Source: CAWUJK01 sp964586815 (GTDB lineage: Bacteria; Patescibacteriota; Gracilibacteria; BD1-5; UBA6164). Taken from it: a DNA stretch of 6,687 nucleotides. The stretch is from contig CAZPIB010000048.1 in the NCBI GenBank assembly GCA_964586815.1, positions 1 to 6,687 of the forward strand, written 5' to 3'. The notes beneath the pieces were generated by a model. The model saw only the letters and a program-made list of their open reading frames with translations. It was not told the DNA's origin and did no database searches. The translations under genes and the position numbers were made by a program. Shown here one piece after another: positions 1 to 6,687 of this stretch (positions within the stretch are counted from its first letter, which is position 1; each line of letters begins with the position of its first letter).

Positions 1-259
1 TATTATTTTGTATTTCACTACTATCAATAGTATTATCTTTGATATTATCTCAAAGTAATCTATAGCTATTAAAAGCATCATCTGGAGTTGCATATACTCA
101 GGTTATTTTTTCAAATAAACTTCAAAGAGTTCCGGCTCAGTTGACATTTGCAAATACTCATGTTCAGATTATTGATAGTCAAACTATCAGTCATCATATG
201 AAGTATTTAGATTTTAGTATTTTTGTTTTTGTCACTAGGGTACTTTTTTTATTACTCAT
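1..259 (-). CDS. N-terminal part of an exported or membrane-anchored protein, function unknown (runs off the left edge)
   Basis: Reading leftward from an ATG at 259-257 gives 86 codons without TAA or TAG, provided TGA is read as Gly (nine TGA and one GGA). An in-frame TAA at 274-272 and no other ATG before the frame opens fix this start. The product begins with a basic stretch (Lys and Thr rich, residues 3-18). A hydrophobic, glycine-rich segment follows (about 19-36, with small-residue spacing such as GGLIVGLSIIGTG) and ends in V-F-A at 35-37, which fits a signal peptidase I site or a single membrane anchor. The part after residue 38 is polar. It is transcribed divergently from the RNase R gene, with no SD sequence in front, only an A-rich leader. 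I do not recognise the family. It lacks the F-T-L-I-E motif of type IV pilins. The frame and export signal are well supported; the function is unknown. Confidence 0.8.
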
Positions 260-272
260 ATTTTTTTTAAGT

Positions 273-302
273 TATATAGTATTATGTAAATAATAATATC
301 AC
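273..302 (-). promoter_or_regulatory. Possible promoter of the leftward exported-protein gene
   Basis: On the minus strand GTGATA (302-297) and TATATA (278-273) are separated by 18 bases. Each matches the sigma-70 consensus hexamer at four of six positions. The -10 lies 13 bases upstream of the ATG. In sequence this A+T-rich such matches arise easily by chance, so the assignment is weak. Confidence 0.2.
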
Positions 303-412
303 ATTTTTTAATATAAATATAATAAAAATCATTTACTTTTGTTAAAATTATTTTATGAATAAGAATTTGAGTCTATTATTATTTTTAATGCTTTTTAATT
401 TATTTTATTTTT

Positions 413-440
413 TTGACAAGTATTTTTTTATTATTAAAAT
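413..440 (+). promoter_or_regulatory. Sigma-70-type promoter of the RNase R gene
   Basis: A perfect -35 hexamer TTGACA (413-418) is followed after 16 bases by TAAAAT (435-440), five of six matches to the -10 consensus. Transcription would start near 447 and give a leader of about 23 bases before the ATG at 470. TTGACA is rare in this sequence, which makes this the best promoter candidate in the window. Confidence 0.6.
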
Positions 441-469
441 AAAGTTTATAAAAAAATTAATAAAAATAG

Positions 470-2419
470 ATGATAGAAAAAAGAACAATAACTTGAATAT
501 ATTCTCCAGCAAAATCAGGGGATTTTTGATTTGTAGATGTAGAAGGAGAACAAAAGGGATATTATGTCCACCTATTCAATAAAAAAAATGCTTTGCCTTG
601 AGATAAGGTTTTATCTGAGATTAAAACTTTTAGGTGAAAAGATGAGGCTGTAATTGTAAAAATATTAGAAAGGAGTGATAAAATTTTTATTTGAAATTTT
701 CAAGCTTGAAAAAAAAATATATGATGAAAATGATATGCTTTTTGATTTGTAGTAATAAGAGATCAGAGTTTTAAGATAGATGTTTTTGTTCCTGGTAAAT
801 ATATTAAGCATGCTAAAAATTGAGATTTGGTTTGAATTAAAATTAAGTCTTGGGAAAATCAAAAAAATCCAAAATGAGAAATAGTTGAAGTCTTATGAGA
901 TGAAAAAAAATTAAATCTTTTTGTAGATAGTTATATTTTAGAATCAGGATTTAAACAAAAATTTGATTATGATGTAATCAAAGAATTAGATAATATTTCA
1001 GATAAAATTGACATAAAAAAAGAATTGGAAAAATGAAAAAAGGATTTAAGAAAACTATTTACTTTTACTATTGATTGAGAGGATGCAAAAGACTTAGATG
1101 ATGCAATTTCTATTGAAGAAAGCCAAAATTGAGATTTTAAGCTTTATGTCCATATAGCTGATGTAGCAAATTATATTATTGAAGATTCTAAACTAGACAA
1201 ACAGGCTATTTCTAGATCTACTTCAGCATATTTAACTGATAGAGTAATTCCTATGCTTCCCGAAAAACTTTCAAATAATCTTTGTAGTTTAAATCTGGGT
1301 ACCCCGAAGTTAACTCTGACTTGTGAAATGAGAATATGAAAAGATTGAAATATCAAAAAAACAGAAGTTTATGAAAGTATTATAGAATCAAATTTTAGGC
1401 TTACTTACAAAGAAGTTGATGAAGTAGAAAAGTGAAAACTAGAAATATGAAGTAAATTATTTTGATGATGAAAATTAACTTGAGAACTAATAGAAAAATT
1501 AAATATTTCTCAAGTTTTAAAAAATATTATAGAAAAAAATAGAAAAAATACTTGAGTTTTGGATTTTGATTTTCCTGAAACTAAAGTTGTTTTAGATGAG
1601 CAAAAAAATGTAGTAGAAATTAAGCAATATCCAAGATATAATTCAAATAAATTAATTGAATTATTTATGGTTTCAGCTAATGAAAGTGTAGGAAAATTAT
1701 TTTCTGAATTACCATTTTTACATAGAATTCATCCACAACCTAATCAGGAAGATATTTCAAAATTACAATCAACTTTAAATATATTTAATATAGATTTTGT
1801 TTTAAAGAAATTTGATACAAAAGAGTTTTCTGAATTATTAGAAAAAATTGAAAACAATAAAGCTAAATCAGTTCTTGAAAAAGTAATATTAAGAACTCTT
1901 TCAAAGGCTGTTTATTCAGTTGATAGAGAAGGTCATTTTGGTCTTTGACTTGATTTTTATAGTCATTTTACTTCACCAATTAGAAGATATCCAGACTTAC
2001 AAATACATAGAATAATTAAAGAAAAAATAAATAAAAAATTAGACAAAAATAGGGTAAATCATTATGAAATGATTTTAAAAAGTATTGCCTTAAAATGTTC
2101 TACTCAAGAAAGAAAAGCAGAAAAACTAGAGTACAAAGTTAAAGATTATTATACTTGCAAATTTTATGAAACAAAAGTTTTAGAAGAGTTTGAAGTAAAT
2201 ATTTCAGGTATTATACCTAAGTGATTTTTTGTAATACTTGAGGATAGTTCTGAAGGTTTTGTTGAATTAAAGGATAATTATGATTTTGTTTATATAGAAG
2301 AATTAATGAAATTTGAAGATAAAAAAAATAATATTTTTTATAAACTTTGAGATAGTTTAAAAGTTAGATTATTTGAAGTTGATATGATATGATTAAGAAT
2401 GAATTTTAAAATAAACTAA
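470..2419 (+). CDS. rnr: Ribonuclease R / RNase II family 3'-5' exoribonuclease (RNB domain)
   Basis: This is a processive 3'-5' exoribonuclease that degrades RNA in the cytoplasm. The frame is 649 codons and contains 30 in-frame TGA codons, read as Gly. A TAG lies immediately before the ATG, so the start is fixed. Domains in order: a cold-shock/OB domain (about 5-60, GIYSPAKSGDFGFV), a second OB domain (about 75-145, ending in a VLG motif), the RNB catalytic domain (about 190-515), and a C-terminal S1 domain (about 560-648). The catalytic loop is TIDGEDAKDLDDA (200-212), with metal-binding Asp 202, 208, 210 and 211. Further family motifs are RVIPMLPEKLSN, LDFDFPE and HFGLGLDFYSHFTSPIRRYP (489-508). 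Compared with E. coli RNase R it lacks the N-terminal helix-turn-helix region and the basic C-terminal tail, so its length is close to that of RNase II, but the motifs are more RNase R-like. No SD sequence precedes it. Confidence 0.95.
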
Positions 2420-2426
2420 ATTTAAA

Positions 2427-2454
2427 TTTACAAAAAAGAAAAAATCCATATATT
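2427..2454 (+). promoter_or_regulatory. Candidate promoter of the large exported-protein gene
   Basis: TTTACA (2427-2432) and TATATT (2449-2454) each match the sigma-70 hexamers at five of six positions, with a 16-base spacer. Transcription would start near 2461, about 18 bases before the ATG. The gene could instead be read through from RNase R, since no terminator is visible in the 59-base gap. Confidence 0.4.
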
Positions 2455-2481
2455 TAATATTATTTTATAAAAAAATATATG
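2447..2481 (+). repeat. Inverted repeat whose right arm contains the start codon of the exported-protein gene
   Basis: CATATATTT (2447-2455) and AAATATATG (2473-2481) are perfect reverse complements, separated by 17 bases. The ATG at 2479-2481 is the end of the right arm, so a folded transcript would pair the start codon. The stem is only nine pairs and almost all A-U. If transcription starts near 2461, the left arm would not be in the RNA. It may be chance in A+T-rich sequence. Confidence 0.3.
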
Positions 2482-4992
2482 AAAATATTAAAAAAAATTC
2501 TAAGTATAATAACTTTATTAGCTATTTTGCTTGTCATAGTTTCTCCAATAAATGTTGTAGCATGAATAGATGTTAAAAATTTTGTAGAGAAAAGCAATAA
2601 AACATTTTTTGTAAAACAAGTAATTCTTTCAAAAATTGATTTAAAAAAGATTAAATCTTGAGATATTTACAAAATAAAAATTGATGAGCTAATTTATAAA
2701 ATAAAAGATAATGAAAAAGCTTTGAATAATTTAAGTAGTAAAATTATTGAAATCAGAGCTCAAGTATCTAAATTACCAACAAGCACAAGAACCAAAAAAG
2801 TCTCAGCAATTTTAAACTACTTAGATACAAAGGTTAATTTAGAAAAATTTAGACTATCTTTAAAAAAGTCTGAAAACCTAATAAATGAAAAAAATACTAC
2901 TAAAGACAATTTGGAAAAAAGATTAGAGGAAATGCAAACTTCTACTTTGTCAAAAGCTGATACAAAAAAAATTAATGATAAAATAGTTCAAATACAATTA
3001 AATACACTTAAACAAGTAAATAATAAAATTGAGATTCTTTGAAAAGACTTTAAAAAACTTACAAATCATGAAACAAAAGGTGATTTTAAATTTAATATGG
3101 ATGTAGATCATGATTTAATTTGAAAAGTTAAATCAACACTTGAATTAAATAATTATAAAGTAAAATCTTCTTGATTTAACTCACAATTTTCTGGAGAATT
3201 AAAAATATTAATTGATTCTAGTTTTAAATGACAAGATGCATTTAAAATACAATTATCTAGTTTTATAGATTTCATCACTAAAGATGAAAATATGTATATA
3301 TTAATAAATAAATTAAATATAGAGAATGAAAGCTCAGATCTATTTATAAAAGAACAATTAGAAATTTTAAAAAAAATTGCTGAAAAAAATAAATATATAA
3401 AATTTAGTAGTGAGGATACAACTCAAATTTTAGAAAGTTTAAAAAATCTAAATCCTTCTAAAATATTATCTCAACCTCTACTAAAAGCATATAAAAAGCA
3501 GGGAAATAGATACTATTTAATTCCAACAAAATATGCTTGTGATACATTAAAAGAATTATCAAATGTATTTGATCCATTTAATGGCTCTAAATGTAGTGAG
3601 TCTCAATATAATAATTTTCTAGAAGAAATGGCAGAAGTTGGTGAACTATATATGGAGATTTGAACACATAAACATAAACTAGGTTTTGATATGTTTCCTC
3701 AACCTGATGTAAAAAGTTGGAATTCTTATATAATTTTTACAAACACAAGTATAGATAAAATTAAGTCTGAATTATTAGCAAAAGATAGTGAAGGCTTTAA
3801 ATTAGAATATATAAAAAATCAAAAATTAGATTTCACTCTTAATATTTATGGGTGACATAAAGATCAATTTAAAATTAAGTTTAATTCTATCTTAAATAAT
3901 AAAAATCAATTTACTTTTATAGATTCTAGTATTGATTTTCAAGAAAATAATAATTCACCAGATGCAGAATTACTAAATGCAAAATTAACTTTAAAAAATA
4001 GAAATATTGTTTGAAATTTTGAGTATTCTAATAAGAGTCCTAGCTTGAATGATGTATTGAGGGAACCATGACACAAGATTACTTCAACATTAACTTGAAA
4101 ACTAAATCGTAATAATAAAATACAAGACTTAAATTTCAGTATTTCTTGATCTAAAATAAATCCTCAAGAAAAATTCTTAGATGCGGAATTTACAAAAAAT
4201 TTTAGTAATTATACTTTTAAGCTTCATATTATGGAAGATGAGTATAATTCATTAAAAACAGACATAAAATTACAAAATAAAAACATATCATGAACAACTA
4301 CTATAGTTTTAGATGAAAAAGAATTTTTAAAAATAACACATAGCTGAAAATATGAAAAAGATTATTTGAAATTAAATAATAAAATTGATTTTAATGATAA
4401 TCCTTTTTCTAATAATTTATTATGAAATAAGCAAGATGCTCAAAATTCTAAAGTAATTTTTAATATTAGAGAACTATCAAAACATATAGAAATGCAACTT
4501 GTTAAAGGTAATATAAATGTATCTAATCTTATATCAGAAAATAATAAAATTAACTTTATAAAACTAAGATTAAATGAAAAAGATTTTAAAAATTCAGATT
4601 GAAGTGATTTTTTAATATTTATTAAAGGTGGTTTATATCAAATATATTGAGAAGTTATTGATTCAAATTGAAATATCAAAGCTGTTATTAGATGAAATAC
4701 TATTGAAAATTTAGTAAAAATTAATTGAAAAACTATAAAAAATTGAGATATAGTTTGAAAAGCTAAAATTCAAAAACAAGAAAAACTTAAAACTCAAGCA
4801 AATATAAATTTTAATATTGATTCTAGATTTAATAAAAGTAACTTTAATCTATATATAGATTATATAGAATGAGATAAAAAAATTCTTGAAATAGAAATTG
4901 ATAATAAATCTACAGTTGAGTATAAAACAGTTAATATACAGTCTCCAAATAAAAATAATACTATAAATATAAAAGATGTATTTTCTGATTAA
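2479..4992 (+). CDS. Large exported protein with coiled-coil-like N-terminal third and beta-rich remainder, family unrecognised
   Basis: The frame is 837 codons without TAA or TAG and contains 23 TGA codons, read as Gly, against 11 GGN. The ATG is the first after an in-frame TAA at 2455-2457. Residues 1-28 form a classic signal peptide: basic MKILKK, a hydrophobic core, then N-V-V-A with likely cleavage after Ala28. No lipobox Cys is present. Residues about 55-195 are Lys/Glu/Leu rich and helical, consistent with a coiled coil. From about 200 to the end the sequence alternates hydrophobic and polar residues and is rich in Asn, Lys and Gly, as in long antiparallel beta sheets. A more helical insert at about 285-400 holds the only two cysteines, Cys354 and Cys372, which could form a disulfide outside the cytoplasm. 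Segments such as MYILINKL (272-279) and NKYIKF (304-309) loosely recall LolA/LppX-like folds, but this is a weak impression. A surface or periplasmic role is inferred; no function can be assigned. Confidence 0.92.
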
Positions 4993-5020
4993 ATATATAA
5001 AGCAAGAAAATGTAAACTAT

Positions 5021-5060
5021 AAGTATTATTATATCTAATAAAAATAGATATAATAAACTT
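5021..5060 (+). terminator. Strong AT hairpin after the exported-protein gene, possible terminator or 3' end stabiliser
   Basis: TTATTATATCTA (5026-5037) and TAGATATAATAA (5045-5056) are perfect reverse complements around a 7-base A-rich loop. AAGT (5021-5024) and ACTT (5057-5060) extend the stem by four pairs across one bulged A at 5025. The hairpin starts 28 bases after the stop codon. The following T run is short (TTTT, 5059-5062) and the stem has very little G+C, so it is a weak intrinsic terminator by textbook rules. Its length and position still suggest a role in ending or protecting the upstream mRNA. Confidence 0.45.
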
Positions 5061-5088
5061 TTGAAATCTACACAATACAAACAAAAAC

Positions 5089-5115
5089 TTGCAAATACTT
5101 AAATATATATATAAT
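5089..5115 (+). promoter_or_regulatory. Possible promoter of the L1 gene
   Basis: A perfect -10 hexamer TATAAT (5110-5115) is preceded, with a short 15-base spacer, by TTGCAA (5089-5094), four of six matches. Transcription would begin near 5122 and leave a leader of about 62 bases. TATAAA at 5141-5146 is an alternative -10 without a convincing -35. The rest of the 4993-5183 gap holds no gene I can support. Confidence 0.3.
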
Positions 5116-5183
5116 AATTTCACTATTTTAAGGAAGACATTATAAATAATGTTGTTTGACCTTTTTATTATTAAAAATATATT

Positions 5184-5882
5184 ATGGCAAAACATGGTAA
5201 AAAATATAGAAAAGCAATAGAGCTTGTTAATCAAGACTTATCTTACTGAATTGAAGAGGCAGTTGAATTACTTGAAAAAACTAATACAGTTAAATTTGAT
5301 CCAACTGTTGAAATTCACTTTAATTTAAATCTAGATCCAAAACATGTAGATCAAATGATTAGAACAACTTGTTCTCTTCCAAATGGTTCAGGTAAAAAAT
5401 CAAAAATTTGTGCTATTACTGATGGTGATACTAAATCTTTACTTGCAGCTGGAGCTTGCGTTGCTGGTTGAGAGGAATTGATTGATGATATTGCTCAAGG
5501 TAATATTACTCTTGATTTTGATACTGTAGTTGCTACTCCAACTATGATGAGGCATTTAGGTAAAATTGCTAGAGTTCTATGACCTAAGGGTCTTATGCCT
5601 AATCCTAAGGCAGGTACTGTTACACCTGATTTAGAATCAGCTATTAAAGAAATTGCTGCTGGTAAATTTGAATTTAGAACTGATAAACATGGTAATATTC
5701 ATTCAATTTTTGGTAAATTATCATTTGGTCAAAATAAATTAGTAGAAAATTTAAAATTCTTTTTAAATTTAATTAATGAGGTTAAACCAAGTGGAGCTAA
5801 GGCTATATATATAAATTCAGTATTTATATGTGATGCTATGGGTCCTTCTATTCAATTAGATATGACTTCTCTAAAAAAATAA
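5184..5882 (+). CDS. rplA: 50S ribosomal protein L1
   Basis: L1 binds 23S rRNA in the mobile L1 stalk of the large subunit and helps release deacylated tRNA from the E site. In many bacteria it also represses its own operon by binding the mRNA. The product is 232 residues, almost the same as the 234 of E. coli. The ATG is the only possible start because TAA (5172-5174) lies in frame just upstream, and the N-terminus MAKHGKKYRKA fits the family. The L1 signature GPKGLMPNPKAGTVT lies at 133-147, and its first, invariant Gly is encoded by TGA (5580-5582). The C-terminal AMGPSIQLD motif is also typical. Only three of 19 glycines use TGA (5247, 5469, 5580), far fewer than in the neighbouring exported-protein gene. 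The usual upstream partner rplK (L11) is absent here. No SD sequence precedes the start. A terminator follows 11 bases after the stop. Confidence 0.98.
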
Positions 5883-5893
5883 TTATCAAAAAA

Positions 5894-5928
5894 ACTAAAA
5901 AAAGCTAGATTTTCTAGCTTTTTTTAGT
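5894..5928 (+). terminator. Intrinsic terminator of the L1 gene
   Basis: A perfect 16-pair stem (5894-5909 with 5913-5928) with a 3-base TTT loop has the core GCTAGA/TCTAGC flanked by seven A on the left and seven T on the right. The T run forms the U tract after the G+C-containing core. Because the left flank is poly-A, it could also terminate transcription from the opposite strand. It isolates rplA from leuS. Confidence 0.85.
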
Positions 5929-5941
5929 ATATTAATTTAAA

Positions 5942-5947
5942 TATAAT
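5942..5947 (+). promoter_or_regulatory. Possible -10 element of the leucyl-tRNA synthetase gene
   Basis: A perfect TATAAT lies 20 bases upstream of the leuS ATG and would give a leader of about 14 bases. The region where a -35 should be overlaps the T run of the L1 terminator and has no good match to TTGACA. A promoter is expected because the terminator separates leuS from rplA. Confidence 0.35.
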
Positions 5948-5967
5948 TAAATAAATTTATAAAATAA

Positions 5968-6687
5968 ATGTACAATCATAAAGAAATAGAAAAAAAATGG
6001 CAAAAATATTGGGAAGAAAATAAAACCTTTAAAATTAAAAATGATTTTTCAAAACCTAAATATTATTGTCTTGATATGTTTCCATTCCCAAGTTGAGCAG
6101 GTCTCCATGTTGGGCATCCAGAGGGAATGACTGCTAATGATATAGTTGCAAGGTATAAAAATGCTAAAGGTTTTAATGTATTACATCCAATGTGATGGGA
6201 TGCTTTTTGACTTCCTGCTGAAAATTATGCAATCAAAACTGGAACTCATCCAAAAATCACAACAAAACAAAATATAGATAATTTTAGAAAACAAATAAAA
6301 TCACTAGGTTTTTCTTATGATTGGGATAGAGAAGTAAATACAACTGATCCAGAATATTATAAATGGACTCAATGGATTTTTCTTAAAATGTTTGAAAAAG
6401 GTTTAGCTTATGAACAAGATTTACCTATAAATTATTGTCCAAGTTGTAAAACTGGTTTAGCAAATGAAGAAGTGTTAAATGATTTTTCTTGTGAAAGATG
6501 TGGAGAAACTGTTGTTAAGAAAAAAATCAGACAATGGGTTTTATCTATTACAAAATATGCTGGAAGACTGTTAACTGATATTGATAAATTAGACTGGCCA
6601 GAAGGACTTAAACAAATGCAAAGAAATTGGATAGGTAAAAGTGAAGGTTGTGAATTTACTATGAAAAAATCTGATGATGAAGCTAAA
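5968..6687 (+). CDS. leuS: Leucyl-tRNA synthetase, N-terminal 240 residues (runs off the right edge)
   Basis: This class I aminoacyl-tRNA synthetase attaches leucine to tRNA-Leu in the cytoplasm. An in-frame TAA directly before the ATG fixes the start. The Rossmann catalytic domain begins with MFPFPSGAGLHVGHP (37-51), which contains the HIGH-type motif HVGH at 47-50. PMGWDAFGLPAEN follows at 74-86. Three TGA codons (6094, 6193, 6208) stand at the invariant glycines of these motifs, Gly43, Gly76 and Gly81, while Trp77 next to one of them is TGG. A zinc-binding module has Cys157, Cys160, Cys175 and Cys178, and the conserved QRNWIGKSEG lies at 218-227. The window ends about where the CP1 editing domain should start, so editing residues, the KMSKS loop and the anticodon-binding domain are not visible. 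Glycine is written mostly as GGN (13 against 3 TGA). No SD sequence precedes it. Confidence 0.97.

Noticed and set aside
355..582. A 75-codon plus-strand frame beginning with a hydrophobic Leu/Phe-rich stretch.
   Set aside because: It contains the RNase R promoter (413-440) and its last third overlaps the RNase R coding region in another frame. Its hydrophobic look comes from T-rich noncoding sequence.
665..862. A 65-codon minus-strand frame.
   Set aside because: It lies wholly inside the RNase R gene, antisense, where the plus-strand frame matches the family; its content is what antisense A+T-rich sequence gives.
1171..1356. A 61-codon minus-strand frame.
   Set aside because: It is antisense to the conserved RNB catalytic domain and resembles no known protein.
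470..4992. The possibility that the broken standard-code frames are decaying pseudogenes.
   Set aside because: Every interruption is TGA; there are no in-frame TAA or TAG codons and no frameshifts, and catalytic motifs are intact. Decay would produce all three stops and indels.
5156..5183. TTGACC and TATATT with 16-base spacing just before the L1 ATG.
   Set aside because: The -10 abuts the start codon at 5184, so transcription would begin inside the gene. The next possible starts would remove the conserved N-terminus.
4989..5234. An 81-codon minus-strand frame rich in Phe, Ile and Tyr.
   Set aside because: It spans the intergenic hairpin and is antisense to the start of L1. It has no supporting motif and is explained by A+T-rich composition.
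1076..6210. Reading TGA as tryptophan, as in mycoplasmas.
   Set aside because: TGA sits at invariant glycines in RNase R, L1 and LeuRS, and TGG is used for conserved Trp, including Trp77 of LeuRS adjacent to a TGA glycine.
1..6687. tRNA or rRNA genes, CRISPR repeats, insertion sequences, attachment sites.
   Set aside because: I found no G+C-richer cloverleaf or rRNA-like block, no regularly spaced direct repeats, and no transposase or integrase motifs in the translated frames.

Overview
The window looks like a piece of a very A+T-rich genome from a Patescibacteria (CPR) lineage that reads UGA as glycine (translation table 25): Gracilibacteria (BD1-5/GN02) or Absconditabacteria (SR1). With the standard code every long gene is broken by TGA. 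With TGA as Gly, five continuous reading frames appear, each opening at an ATG closely preceded by an in-frame TAA or TAG. TGA falls at family-invariant glycines in three recognisable proteins: the RNB motif of RNase R, the signature of ribosomal protein L1, and the HIGH-region and MGWDAFGLPAEN motifs of leucyl-tRNA synthetase. TGG still serves as Trp, so this is not the mycoplasma code. I cannot decide between the two phyla.

Layout: (1) 1-259, minus strand, the N-terminal part of an exported or membrane-anchored protein that runs off the left edge. (2) 260-469, a divergent intergenic region with a good plus-strand promoter. (3) 470-2419, an RNase R/RNase II-type exoribonuclease. (4) 2479-4992, a large exported protein of unrecognised family with a signal peptide, a coiled-coil-like N-terminal third and a long beta-strand-rich remainder. 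(5) 4993-5183, an intergenic region with a strong AT hairpin. (6) 5184-5882, ribosomal protein L1, followed by a clear intrinsic terminator. (7) 5968-6687, the first 240 codons of leucyl-tRNA synthetase, which runs off the right edge.

The genes do not form an obvious functional operon. RNase R, L1 and LeuRS are RNA-metabolism and translation housekeeping genes, each apparently with its own promoter. The two exported proteins probably act at the cell surface. Nothing in the window points to a defence system, mobile element or CRISPR array. The most informative signals are the recoding itself, the strong gene-to-gene difference in how often glycine is written as TGA rather than GGN, the absence of Shine-Dalgarno sequences at all five starts, and the large uncharacterised exported protein.
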